The position numbers and the translations under genes are program-made. This document shows, one piece after another, positions 7,970-17,300 of a stretch of 64,000 nucleotides of DNA (within the stretch, counting starts at the first letter, position 1; each line of letters opens with the position of its first letter). Source of the DNA: Candidatus Aerophobota bacterium (GTDB taxonomy: Bacteria > Aerophobota > Aerophobia > Aerophobales > B3-G15); assembly GCA_030615365.1 (NCBI GenBank), contig JAUWZM010000002.1, positions 1-64,000 of the forward strand, written 5' to 3'. Under the pieces are notes generated by a model. The model ran no database searches. It was not told the DNA's origin and saw nothing but the letters and a program-made list of their open reading frames with translations.

Positions 7970-8447
7970 ATTCAAGTTTTTTCCTTAACTGCCGATAATC
8001 AATGCAGAAGTTAAAAAATTGGGAAAATAAGCAAAACAGGGAAATGGCGCATCTTGAAAGAAAATTATAAATTAGGAGTCCGATAAATGAGTTAGATTTT
8101 CAGGAAACAGGGGCCAGCCAACCCACTTTCTAAACCTCCCCCGAGGCTATATAGAAAAATGAGTCTTTCCCAGAAAATTTCGGCTTGGACAGCCTTAACT
8201 TTCTGGGAAGACCGACCCCCTTCGTTTTGTCATACTGCTTTAGATTAGCTGCTTTCAGTTCCTCTCATGCTGGCCTCAATTCCAATATAGGAGACTGGTG
8301 ATAAAGTGGTTTTTCGTAGAGGTTTCATTTATGAAACCCGCTTTATTAAAGGGTCCGATAAATCGGACCGCTACAATATTGGGGTTTTTCACCACTCTCC
8401 TATCTATCCTCTAATCTAGCTCCTCATCGGAATAGAAGGAGGCTGGC
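7970..8447 (+). other. Long leader between riboswitch and next gene
   Basis: No credible gene is seen. Visible structure: a hairpin with stem CCCAGAAA/TTTCTGGG near 8167-8208, and a palindromic unit GGTCCGATAAATCGGACC followed by GCTACAAT at about 8352-8377. The AAGGAGG ribosome site of the next gene is at about 8437-8443. Confidence 0.5.
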
Positions 8448-8894
8448 ATGAGAAAAAAAACTATTATAGCTCTCGTACTAGGTTTGGTGTTTGTTGTTTG
8501 TTTAAGTGGCCCAGCTATAGCACAACCTCCCAAAGACAAGCAACTTCACTTCGAAGCTGGACTTATCCTAAGCAGCTTGTTCTACGGTCTTCACAGCTAC
8601 GGCCCAAACTTTGATGGGGATGGACTGAGTAAGTTAGAATACCAATCATTGAGAAGAAAAGAGGCACTTAAATGGGGTATAGAAATAGCAGTGGTGGCAG
8701 GAGCACTTAAAGAGCTGGCTGATGCTGCTGGGATGGGAACTCCTGAGTGGGAAGATTTTACGTATACCGTATATGGAAGCCTGGTTGGATGCCTATTTTG
8801 CCTGGTTTTGGATCATATACTGTCCACATCCTTTGATTTCTTTGTGGACGTTGAGAAAGAGCGAATAGGCTTAAGGTATAACTTTAAAATGTGA
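8448..8894 (+). CDS. Small exported protein of unknown function
   Basis: A 148-residue protein with a clear signal peptide (cleavage plausible after AIA-QPP near residue 26), a mature part starting KDKQLHFEAGLILSS, two hydrophobic segments (around 77-95 and 108-128) and a C-terminal RIGLRYNFKM that looks like a closing beta-strand. I do not recognise the family; the pattern HFxxG...K...E...D resembles small membrane proteins annotated as putative periplasmic lipoprotein-like (YfiM type), weakly. It is the only gene on the plus strand after the c-di-GMP riboswitch and is likely its target. AAGGAGG precedes the ATG at good spacing. Confidence 0.6.
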   Translation: MRKKTIIALVLGLVFVVCLSGPAIAQPPKDKQLHFEAGLILSSLFYGLHSYGPNFDGDGLSKLEYQSLRRKEALKWGIEIAVVAGALKELADAAGMGTPEWEDFTYTVYGSLVGCLFCLVLDHILSTSFDFFVDVEKERIGLRYNFKM

Positions 8895-8922
8895 ACTGTT
8901 CGTGGAGTTCACTTATCCCAAT

Positions 8923-8970
8923 AAAAAAACCGACCTCATCTCTGACATAAATGCCAAAAATCGGTCGGTT
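8923..8970 (-). terminator. Terminator of the orphan small RNA
   Basis: On the minus strand AACCGACC (8970-8963) pairs with GGTCGGTT (8935-8928) and runs into a seven-base U tract. The loop is about 27 bases long, longer than typical, but the stem is perfect. Confidence 0.7.
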
Positions 8971-9063
8971 GCATCACTGGATCCCCTTGCCCTAAGATGC
9001 CCACGTGTTATGACAAGGATCACATCTCCCGATTTAAAAATTCATACTTATCAATGAACCATG
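8923..9063 (-). ncRNA. Orphan small RNA, about 140 nt, family unknown
   Basis: A perfect consensus promoter (9069-9096) and an intrinsic terminator define a roughly 140-base transcript with no ORF. Internal pairing is visible: GCAUC with GAUGC, GAUC-CUUG with CAAG-GGGAUC, and AUCGG near the 5' part with CCGAU next to the terminator. I compared it mentally with 6S, SRP, RNase P, tmRNA and common riboswitches and found no match. It is downstream of, and parallel to, the ispG operon and antisense-facing to the 8448-8894 gene. Confidence 0.6.
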
Positions 9064-9068
9064 TTAAC

Positions 9069-9096
9069 ATTATAATTTGTCTTAGAAAATTGTCAA
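9069..9096 (-). promoter_or_regulatory. Consensus sigma70 promoter of the orphan small RNA
   Basis: On the minus strand TTGACA (9096-9091) and TATAAT (9074-9069), both perfect, are 16 bases apart. There is no gene between it and the terminator at 8923. Confidence 0.75.
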
Positions 9097-9203
9097 CTTC
9101 TGTTTTGACCCCCTTTGGAATATTTGCTAAATGTCAGTTTGGGGAACTTTCAATTTTTCTGTATTAAGAAGATGAGCTGTTTTTAGTTCGCGATAGATTA
9201 AAT

Positions 9204-9974
9204 TTAATATCCTAACTCATTTAAAATAGAGCGGGCGACTTTTACGCTAAATACTGGATTACGGGAGGTAAGAGAAACTCTGAGCGTATCTCCCAATCCA
9301 TAGAAAAGAAGGATGCCCATTCCAACCACTGATTTAACCAACCCGGGAGTGCCATATCCAGCCTCGGTTATTCCAATGTGGAAAGGATAGTCTACCTCTT
9401 CTGCCAGCAGTTGATAGGCTTTGACTGTTGTATTTACATCAGAAGATTTTAAAGATACAACTATATCCTTGAACCCAAATTCTTCTAAAAATTCAATTTC
9501 TGAAAGAGCACTTTCTACCATAGCCTCAGGAGTTGCTCCTCCATGCTTCTGGTAAAACTTTTTTTGAATAGAACCGCTATTAACTCCAATTCTTATGGGT
9601 ATTCCATGTTTTTTAGCTACCTTAACTACTTCAGCTACCTTATCTTTATCCCCAATATTCCCCGGATTTATGCGAAGCTTATCTACCCCGGATTCGGCAG
9701 CTATTAGAGCCAATCTATAGTCAAAATGAATATCAGCTATAAGAGGAATAGTAATATAAGATTTAATTTCCTTTAAGGCTTTAGCAGATTTTCGATCAGG
9801 AACAGCTACACGCACAAGCTCACATCCAGCTCTTTCTAAGGATTTTATCTGAGCAACTGTTTTTTCAACATCATTGGTTTGAGTGGAGGTCATCTCCTGG
9901 ATCGATATAGGTGCTCCTCCGCCAATGATAATATTCCCAACTCTCACGGCTCGAGTATGTCTCCTCTTTATCAT
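9204..9974 (-). CDS. ispG: IspG lacking the C-terminal 4Fe-4S domain
   Basis: IspG (GcpE) reduces MEcPP to HMBPP in the non-mevalonate isoprenoid pathway. This 256-residue protein contains the whole TIM-barrel half: the RRHTRAVRVGN start, PISIQEMTSTQTND, LRINPGNIGD, GITEAGYGTPG and GDTLRVSLTS. It then stops at ILNELGY, exactly where other IspG proteins continue into the Fe-S domain with the CPxCGR motif. I read the downstream frame and found no such motif before further stops. All three cluster-binding cysteines are therefore absent, and the known family chemistry should not be possible with this chain alone. It begins 6 bases after ispD and lies in an operon with ispD and ispE, so the cluster otherwise looks used. 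A second ispG elsewhere or a split domain would resolve this. Confidence 0.85.
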   Translation of the reverse strand: MIKRRHTRAVRVGNIIIGGGAPISIQEMTSTQTNDVEKTVAQIKSLERAGCELVRVAVPDRKSAKALKEIKSYITIPLIADIHFDYRLALIAAESGVDKLRINPGNIGDKDKVAEVVKVAKKHGIPIRIGVNSGSIQKKFYQKHGGATPEAMVESALSEIEFLEEFGFKDIVVSLKSSDVNTTVKAYQLLAEEVDYPFHIGITEAGYGTPGLVKSVVGMGILLFYGLGDTLRVSLTSRNPVFSVKVARSILNELGY

Positions 9975-9980
9975 AACTCT

Positions 9981-10664
9981 TTATTCCAATAACTTCTTAG
10001 CTATTTCCAAATCTTCCTCGAAAGTTATCTTAAAATTCTTATGAGAGCAGGAAACTATCTTAATTTCCCCTCCTATTCTCTCTACCAAGGAGACATCATC
10101 TGTTCCATAAAACTTATCTTTTTGGGCTTTCTCAAAAGACTTTTTAGCTAAGTCATACTCAATTGCCTGAGGAGTTTGAGCCAACCACAGGTTTTCTCGA
10201 GGAATGTTTTTTTTGACCAATTCACCCTCTTTGCTCCTTTTTAAGGAATCTTTTAAGGGCTGAGCAACCAGAGCAGCTCCGCATTCTTTTGCTTTTAAAA
10301 TAACCTCACTAATTTCCTCTTGGGAGACTAAAGGATTAACCCCGTTATGGAATAAAACTAAATCCCCTTTTTTTGTTTCCAATTTTTCAGCCATTTTTAG
10401 TCCGTTAAAAGCTGAAACTTGACGTTTTTCCCCACCAAAAGTAATTGCTTTTATTTTCTTAAAATTGTATTTTTTAACGAGAGAGTTAAATTCAGGAAGA
10501 TCATCTTTTTTGATTACTAAGATAATTTCTTGAATTTCAGGGTGTTTTTCAAAAACTTGAATTGTATAATAAACAAGCGGCTTTTTTGAAATTTGATAGA
10601 AAATTTTGTTAATTTTATTAGTTCGTTCACTATTTCCAGCAGCTAAAATAATGGTTGTGTTCAT
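9981..10664 (-). CDS. ispD: 2-C-methyl-D-erythritol 4-phosphate cytidylyltransferase
   Basis: IspD couples CTP to MEP in the isoprenoid pathway. The 227-residue length is normal. Present are the N-terminal nucleotide loop IILAAGNSERTNKINK, QTPQ, GTDDVSLVER and the closing KITFEEDLEIAKKLL. The motif usually written HDxARP, which contributes a metal-binding Asp and an Arg, reads HNGVNP here, so both conserved charges are replaced by Asn. The gene lies between ispE and ispG in the same direction. Either this subfamily uses other residues or activity is reduced, which is notable beside the truncated ispG. Confidence 0.85.
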   Translation of the reverse strand: MNTTIILAAGNSERTNKINKIFYQISKKPLVYYTIQVFEKHPEIQEIILVIKKDDLPEFNSLVKKYNFKKIKAITFGGEKRQVSAFNGLKMAEKLETKKGDLVLFHNGVNPLVSQEEISEVILKAKECGAALVAQPLKDSLKRSKEGELVKKNIPRENLWLAQTPQAIEYDLAKKSFEKAQKDKFYGTDDVSLVERIGGEIKIVSCSHKNFKITFEEDLEIAKKLLE

Positions 10665-10701
10665 TGTATATTTGAAAATTTTTAATCGAGTGTTTTGGCT
10701 A

Positions 10702-11508
10702 TTAACTATCAGTTTCCAGAACTACCAGACTGCGGTTCTGAGGACGACAGATAAAAACATCTCCGTTAAAATTCCCAAGCTCCTTCACGATATTTTGAGC
10801 AAATTTATAACTCTCAACCCCACAAAAAATAGTTGGCCCACTTCCCGAAAGATTAAGCTCTTTTGGCCTAAACTTTTTAAAGAAATTATATAGTTTTTCT
10901 ACATCAGGGCAAATTTCTTTTGCTAAGTCTAAAAAGTTTTTTCCAGTTTTGCTATAAAGATCATACATCATTTTTGTCTCAACTCGCTTGTGAGGGCGAG
11001 CAACTACATAAAAATTTGAGCCATATTCATCTTTTACAGATTGAGATTTCCTTATCGGCGTTACCTTCTCTCCTATTCCTTCAACTTTACATCTTCCACC
11101 AAAAAGAAAAAATGGTACATCAGAGCCTACTTTTATTGCGAACTTTCTTAATTCCTCTAGTGAAAAGTTTAAGTTATAAAGCTTGTTTAAAGCTAATAAA
11201 GTAGCAGCAGCGTCACAGCTTCCTCCACCAAGACCAGCTGAGATGGGGATAGACTTTTGAAGATGTATCTGGCAGGCAAGGTCCTTCCCTGAAGCCTCCT
11301 CAAGAACCCTTTTTGCTTTTAAAATAAGCTGATTTTCTTCCTCACATAATATTAGCCCTGTTAAATAAGTTTTCTTTGCTTTTTTAAAGTATAAGAAATC
11401 AGCAAGATCAATAGATTGAACTATACTTTCAATCCGATGATATCCATTAGATTCTTTTCCCAGTATCTTAAAACTTAGATTTAACTTTGCATTTGCCTGA
11501 ATTAACAT
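10702..11508 (-). CDS. ispE: 4-diphosphocytidyl-2-C-methyl-D-erythritol kinase
   Basis: IspE is a GHMP kinase phosphorylating CDP-ME. The 268-residue protein begins with the diagnostic QANAKLNLSFKILGK and DGYHxIES-like NGYHRIESIVQ. The ATP-binding motif 3-type glycine loop PISAGLGGGSCDAAATL is intact, as are SDVPFFL and the late LNLSGSGPTIF motif. It is the promoter-proximal gene of the ispE-ispD-ispG group and ends 37 bases before ispD. Nothing in its sequence suggests decay, in contrast to the two genes after it. Confidence 0.93.
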   Translation of the reverse strand: MLIQANAKLNLSFKILGKESNGYHRIESIVQSIDLADFLYFKKAKKTYLTGLILCEEENQLILKAKRVLEEASGKDLACQIHLQKSIPISAGLGGGSCDAAATLLALNKLYNLNFSLEELRKFAIKVGSDVPFFLFGGRCKVEGIGEKVTPIRKSQSVKDEYGSNFYVVARPHKRVETKMMYDLYSKTGKNFLDLAKEICPDVEKLYNFFKKFRPKELNLSGSGPTIFCGVESYKFAQNIVKELGNFNGDVFICRPQNRSLVVLETDS

Positions 11509-11631
11509 AGTAACTTAAAATAACTCATGGCCACCTTCTTGGAGAATTAAGGGAAATCTTTTGCAATTTTAATCCTCATAGTATAATCTATAGCCGTGAG
11601 GCTAAGAACCTGTGCTCTAAGCCCAATAAAC

Positions 11632-12012
11632 TCAATGAATCAATTCTTCGTTAGGGATCACACAGATAAACCTGAGGACTTCTTCCCCAATATTTTTAAA
11701 TTGATGTATCTCATTGGGAGGAACATACACTACATCACCAAAGCCGATCTCAATTTCTTCATCCCCTAAAAGCACTTTACCTTTTCCCTTTAAAATAATG
11801 ACTCCATGGTCACTGGGATGCTTATCAAGAGAAGTCCATCCACCAACTTCAACTTCAAAATATCTCATAACAAAATAAGGGGCTCCCTCTTTTTGACCAA
11901 TCAACACTCTTTTAGTTAGCCCTTTCATATCAGGAGAATCGTAATGTTTAATAGAGACATCTTCCCAACTAACTTCCCCTTCTTTCCCCTTAAATTTATG
12001 AACTGTTCCCAT
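11632..12012 (-). CDS. Cupin-domain protein
   Basis: A 126-residue single-domain cupin. The first cupin motif appears around GGWTSLDKHPSDHGVIILKGKG and the second around FGDVVYVPPNEIHQFKN, with metal-type ligands His, Asp/His, Glu-like and His. Such small cupins can be isomerases, dioxygenases or sensors, and nothing here decides among them. It is a single gene, with GGAGG before the ATG and no co-directional partner within 100 bases. Confidence 0.8.
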   Translation of the reverse strand: MGTVHKFKGKEGEVSWEDVSIKHYDSPDMKGLTKRVLIGQKEGAPYFVMRYFEVEVGGWTSLDKHPSDHGVIILKGKGKVLLGDEEIEIGFGDVVYVPPNEIHQFKNIGEEVLRFICVIPNEELIH

Positions 12013-12344
12013 TGAGTACCTCCTTGCTATTTAAAAATCATACCTTTAGCTAATTCCACCCCCTACTTGGCTTCTCTTATAGCTCGCTTTGACACATCTT
12101 CCAGGATTAACCTCAAAAAACACCTTTTCAGGGAGGATAGCCAACCTTCAGAACGGGCAGTTTTATCAGGTACTATTTTTAAAACTCCCTATTCGTATAG
12201 TCAGAATTCTATCATTATCTTTCTATCTGTCAAATAAGATATCCGCAGAAAAGATGCAATCTAAAAAAATGGATAGAAATTGGGAGAGATTAGCTTGTTG
12301 GATTCATTGAGATTTTTCACTGGTAAAGTAAAAATCTCTATAAC

Positions 12345-12420
12345 TATTTACCCCGTAGGATAGTTTTAAATGTTCGATTTCATATTTATTACACTCATAG
12401 TTTATCCAACGAGGTAAATA
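12345..12420. repeat. Imperfect inverted repeat in a gene-free stretch
   Basis: Arms 12345-12362 and 12403-12420 pair at 16 of 18 positions around a 40-base AT-rich loop. An additional outer pair AACTATTTA/TAAATAGTT is at 12342 and 12433. The rest of the 12013-12445 interval holds no gene I can support. It may be the remnant of a small mobile element or a terminator region. Confidence 0.45.
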
Positions 12421-12445
12421 AATATGATAAGCTAAATAGTTACAC

Positions 12446-12847
12446 CTATTTCTCTTCTCTTTTCTCGGGCACCTCTTTAACTTTTTCTTCTCGCATTTTT
12501 GCTTTAAATACTACTGTAGTTAAAAGCTCAATTAAAAAGCCAAAAATTATCCCCATGATTATTGTAAGTACGAATCCTGCTCCCCACCCGCGTCCTGCCC
12601 AGACACTACCAAAACTTAAAGGAAAGCTGATTATCAATCCCATTGAAAATCCATGAAGCCACCATTTAATCCTCCAGGCACTTATACCAATCATAAAACC
12701 CATAACTATGTATGAGAGGATAATAGTCATTATGCCAGAAGCAGGAACTGCTCCACCTATCATCGCTAAAGCCCAAGAAATAACTCCAAGTATTATTCCC
12801 CAGATAGTTGCACAAACCACTCTTTTTTGATAAAGCATTTTTTTCAC
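12446..12847 (-). CDS. Small integral membrane protein
   Basis: A 133-residue protein with four hydrophobic helices (about 12-32, 38-58, 65-88 and 94-116) and a charged, lysine/glutamate-rich tail (KMREEKVKEVPEKREEK). The helices are glycine-rich (WGIILGVISWALAMIGG). I do not recognise a family. It is preceded by GGAGGTG and stands immediately downstream of the tRNA cluster on the same strand. Confidence 0.7.
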   Translation of the reverse strand: MKKMLYQKRVVCATIWGIILGVISWALAMIGGAVPASGIMTIILSYIVMGFMIGISAWRIKWWLHGFSMGLIISFPLSFGSVWAGRGWGAGFVLTIIMGIIFGFLIELLTTVVFKAKMREEKVKEVPEKREEK

Positions 12848-12896
12848 CTCCTCGCTAATTTTTTGAGTTCCAAAATCATTTTTTGGGTACTAATTC

Positions 12897-12973
12897 TGGT
12901 AGCGGTGCAGGGATTCGAACCCCGGACTCCACGGGTATGAGCCGTGTGCTCTAGCCAACTGAGCTACACCGCC
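12897..12973 (-). tRNA. tRNA-Met(CAU), elongator
   Basis: A full cloverleaf: acceptor GGCGGTG/CACCGCT, D-arm AGCTCAGTTGG, anticodon stem ACGGCTCATACCCGT with CAT, T-arm GGGGTTCGAATCCC, and an encoded CCA. Position 1-72 pairs G-U, which fits an elongator rather than initiator tRNA. A tRNA-Ile with modified CAU cannot be fully excluded. Confidence 0.93.
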
Positions 12974-13116
12974 ATAGTGAATTCAAAAATGGTAAGTTTT
13001 GCTAAGAAATTTTAAGGAAGTTAATGTTTTTTCGCTATTATTTCTAAAAAGAGTGCTTTATCAATCTTTTCTTAAGGCTGTATAGATTTATATCTCCAGG
13101 GAGAAAGCGAAAAATC

Positions 13117-13193
<77 letters not shown>

Positions 13194-13256
13194 ATCTTTA
13201 CTTTAGTCCTATATTAAACTAAAACAAAATAAAGTCAAGTGTAAAATAAAAAAATT

Positions 13257-13345
13257 TGGTGCCGGAGGCCGGACTTGAACCGGCACGGATATAATTATCC
13301 AGTGGATTTTAAGTCCACTGCGTCTGCCAATTTCGCCACTCCGGC
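13257..13345 (-). tRNA. tRNA-Leu(UAA)
   Basis: An 89-base class II tRNA with a long variable arm (GGATAATTATATCC), anticodon TAA in GTGGACTTAAAATCCAC, acceptor GCCGGAG/CTCCGGC, T-arm CCGGTTCAAGTCCGG and encoded CCA. It is third in a same-strand cluster of tRNAs. Confidence 0.95.
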
Positions 13346-13593
13346 GTATTCTTCCATTGCCTCATTATAGCTTAAATTTAAAAAACATGCAAGTTTCAGG
13401 GAAAATTTGTTAGCCGGTAAGATTATTGATGGAGGCCATCAAGAAGGTCTTTCATGTCGTTGAGCTTTTAACCTTGAGGCTTTTAATGTCTTTTAAACCC
13501 CTTTGAGTGTTTGTGAGACGCTAAAAGCATTCAAAATGAGCGTAGCAAGGAAAGCAGAGGGGGCAAGACAGAATGTTCGACCTCGCCTAAATT

Positions 13594-13920
13594 TTACTCT
13601 TTTTTAAGCTCACCATTAAGCCATTCCAGGTAATCCTTACTTCCAGCAACAATAGCCATAGCGATTATCTCTGGCGTTTCATATGGGTGTATCTCTTTAA
13701 TTGCTTTTTCAAGCTCTTCGTATAGGATTTTTTTACTTTTGATGAAGCATGACCATTCCTCTGCTATCTCCACATTACCCTTCCACCAATAGGTACTTAC
13801 TATGGGACCAACTATCTGGATGCACCCAGCCAACCTTTTCTCTATCAATACCCTGGCTATTTTTACAGCATCTTCCTTTTTCTCGGTGGTTGTAAGGATC
13901 TGAATATATTCTTCCATCAT
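13594..13920 (-). CDS. cutA: Divalent-cation tolerance protein CutA
   Basis: A 108-residue CutA1 protein, a ferredoxin-like trimer found in nearly all domains of life. Diagnostic segments are EDAVKIARVLIEKRLAGC, STYWWKGNVEIAEEW, FIKSKK and IHPYETPEIIA. It was named for copper tolerance, but its cellular role remains unsettled; related trimers bind signalling ligands. It is monocistronic here, with a normal length and no lost motif. Start could be the first or the second of two adjacent ATG codons. Confidence 0.93.
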   Translation of the reverse strand: MMEEYIQILTTTEKKEDAVKIARVLIEKRLAGCIQIVGPIVSTYWWKGNVEIAEEWSCFIKSKKILYEELEKAIKEIHPYETPEIIAMAIVAGSKDYLEWLNGELKKE

Positions 13921-14337
13921 AGATCACTTCCCTCTTTGTTACTTAAACCTTTTTTAATCTTTAAAAGTTTCTGCATCCTTATCTAATGCAAAATCCTTAT
14001 CTTTAGCTATCACACTACTTGTTTAAAAACTCCCCGATAGTGTCCCCTGGGAGCAAATTCAGGTATATCTCAACGGTTGTCAATCAAGGGTCGTGGCCTA
14101 AGAAATATTGCAGAATTCTGGTGGAAACTCCCGTCAGTAAAAGAGACGCTATCCTGGTATCCCTATAATCTGAAAGGTTAATAAAATAAGGATTTCCAGT
14201 CGGGAGGTTTTGGTAAATGCTGCACTTTTACACACAGAAGAGGTCAAAGAGAAGGGAGGGGATCAGGCCCCTTGCTCGTTAAAGCTAATATCTCAATGAT
14301 GTCCACGTTTATTGGGTCATAACTCATATGCTGTTGT
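13921..14337. other. Gene-free interval
   Basis: I see no supported gene, RNA or clear repeat here. The GC level rises toward the RND gene, so the boundary of the GC-rich segment probably lies in this interval. Confidence 0.4.
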
Positions 14338-17300
14338 TCACCTTGCCGTCTGCCTATGCATTCCCTTAACGACGCTGTAAATCACAGGAATAACCAGCAA
14401 AGTTAATACAGTGGAGCTAAAAAGGCCACCGATCACTACTATGGCCAGTTCAGCAGCCATGAGAGTGCCTTTCCCCAAGCCCAAAGCGAGTGGGAACATG
14501 GCGATCATCGTAGTTAGCGCAGCCATTAAAATAGGGCGCAGTCTTGTCCGTCCTCCCTTGATCAAGGCATCATAGACACTCATCCCCTTCTTGCGCAGCT
14601 GCTGCACCGAAGCGATAAGCACAATGGCATTGGTAAGGACGATGCCCACCAGCATTAGCACGCCCATTAGCGCCGATATACCTAGAGGGGAACCGGTAAC
14701 AAGCAGTCCGAGCAAAGCGCCGACGACGGCCAGAGGAAGGCTCACCATAATGATGAGCGCGGTGAGGAACGAACGGAAAGCAACCGCCAGTACTGCATAG
14801 GTAAGTGCAACGGCCGCAAGGATAGCGATGAACATATTAGGGAAAAACTCCTCCATCATCTCCGCCGTCCCACCCATCGTGATCTCAGTTCCAGGAGGCA
14901 GTGAAAGACCATTAATCTTTTCCTGGACTACCTGGTTGACCGCTCCGATATCCTCCTTGGTAATACTGCCAGTCATACTGACCGATAGCTTCCCGTCGAC
15001 ACGCTGAATGCTGGTCGGCTGCTCCCCAAGCTCCACGGTGACGATATCACCCAGGGCCACAGACTTGGGCCAGCCAACTCTGAGCTCCTTAACTATTTCC
15101 ACACTATCTAAATTCTGTATTATCCCTTTAAGGAAGATCTCATAGGTTCTACCCTCGATGTTTGCCTTTGCTATGGGCGCCCCCATCATGATCAAAAGGA
15201 ATTCCTGGCTTATTTGTTCAAACTGCTCCCGGGTCAATCCAGAGGCCATTAGTTTTCCCATGTCGGGCTGAATGTCGAGCTTGGGTTCTACGCTCGCAAT
15301 ATCAACTTCGAGGTCAACTATCCCGTCGATACCCTCAAGTTCCGTCGAGAGCTGATCGCTGAGACGGGCTATGTCCTCCCACTTTTCGCCACGGACAGAG
15401 ACATCGAGATCAGAGCCCATCATTTGACTCCCCATTGCCTCTCCGGTACTCACGGTGATGATGACATTCTCCCTGACTATCCCCTCAAAAGCCCGGCGTA
15501 GCTCAGTAGCTTCCTGTTCGGGGTCAGCATCGGGGGTAAGGAAGACCGTTATCATGGCAGTGTTAGCACCCCCGGCAAACATAGTATTGAAACCGCCTCC
15601 CAGAGAGCTCGAACTGCCGATGGTAGTCTGGTAGGTGACAACCTCAGGTATTTCGGCCAGGAGGTCCTCCACTCCCATCGCTGCTTCTTGAACGGTCACA
15701 AGGTCAGTTCCCGGAGGCATTTCAACGCTTATCGTCACCATCTTCTCGCCCATAGCAGGGATGAAAGACGTGCCAATAATGGGAAGCAAAGCAAGGCTAC
15801 CAAAGAACAACGCTGCTGCAATAACCAAGGTTGCCGCCCGATGCACAAGCGACCACTTCAGCATCCGAGTATAGATTCTCTGGTACCAGGTCTCTCCCTT
15901 TTTTACTTCAGCTTTCTTAGACCCTGAAAAGTTGGAGAGAGGAGGCACTATCATAAGTGCTACCAGGAGCGAGGCGATGAGGGCAAAGGTTATGGTGAGG
16001 GCAAAAGGGATAAACATCTCGCTCACGATACCGCCTACGAATGCTAAGGGGACGAAGATAACTACGGTGGCCAGGGTAGCCGAGGTGATTGGAGACGCTA
16101 CCTCCTTAACACCGTTAACGGCTGCGTCTCTGAATCCCTCTCCCTGTTGCATCCGACGGTATATCACCTCCAGCACCACAATGCTGTTGTCGATCACCCG
16201 CCCCACAACAATAACCATAGCACTGAGGGTGAGTATGTTAATGGTGATCCCCCACGCTCTCATAGCCAGAAAACCGATCATGATACTCAAAGGTATGGAG
16301 ATGGCGGTGACCATAGACGCCCGAAAGGCCATCAGGAAGAGAAAAACAACGACAATGGCAAGAATACCCCCAATTATGGCATTACGCACCAGGTCAGCGA
16401 TGCTGCTCTCGATAAACTCCGATTGGTCCAGGACAGGGAACAGTTCTACATCTTCTTCAAGGCCTGCTTCGATCTTCTCTGCCTCATCTACTACGGCATT
16501 GGCCACCGAAACGGTGTTAGCCTCAGCATTCTTCGTTACCGTAATGCTCACGCTGAGCTTGCTGTTAGTACGGCTGATCATTGCTCCCGGAGGCGGACCC
16601 ATCTCGATCTCAGCGACATCTTTAAGTAATAGAGCATCCGTCCCGATGGCAGTGTTTTCAATCTGGATCATAGAATTGTATCCCTGAGTGGCAAGTATGC
16701 TGACAATCTGGGACATAGAAATGCCAAACTCATTCATCTTCTCTACATCAAGGCTGATCAAGACCTTATCCTCGCCGGCCCCCTCCAATCCCACATGATA
16801 GACGCCCTCGACAGCCTCGAGCCTGGGTATGATTTTGGTGATAGCAATTTCCTGCAGTTCCCCAGGAGGAAGATTCCCGCTGAGACTGAGAGATACCACT
16901 GGCATCATATTTATGTCAATGGCGAAAACCTGAGGATTCTTCTCCACCTGAGGCACAGCAGCGGGGACCTCACGCACTTCACGGGGAAAATTCAGTTCGC
17001 TGAGGTTCTGTCTGATGATGCTGTTCACTGTATCCATATCGGTGCCATAATCGAATAGGGCAAATACGAAGGAGCTCCCCTCTCTGGACGTCGACATAAC
17101 GTGCCTCAGACCCTCTATGTCCAGGATTGCACCTTCGACCGGCACGGTGACCTTGTTCATCACCTCCTCAGGTTTTGCCTGAGGATATATGGTGACCACG
17201 CTGGTCACCGGAAGCTCCATGTTTGGGATCAGCTCCATTTTGAGAGTGACAGTAGCCCAGATCGAAATCCCGGTGATTAGGGCTGCGATCAGAAGGGTAA

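Noticed and set aside
7748..8014. 88-codon ORF across the riboswitch
   Set aside because: It runs through the c-di-GMP aptamer and terminator, so the RNA explains the sequence.
8923..9063. SAM-I or other known riboswitch in the orphan RNA (GATGCAACC and CAGAGATGAG words)
   Set aside because: Core spacing and remaining helices of SAM-I are absent and no co-directional gene follows; I keep it as an unassigned small RNA.
12089..12310. 73-codon plus-strand ORF
   Set aside because: No ribosome site, atypical composition and no family resemblance; lies in a gene-free stretch with an inverted repeat.
15932..16687. 251-codon ORF opposite the RND gene
   Set aside because: Threonine- and arginine-rich shadow typical of the complementary strand of a GC-rich membrane-protein gene.
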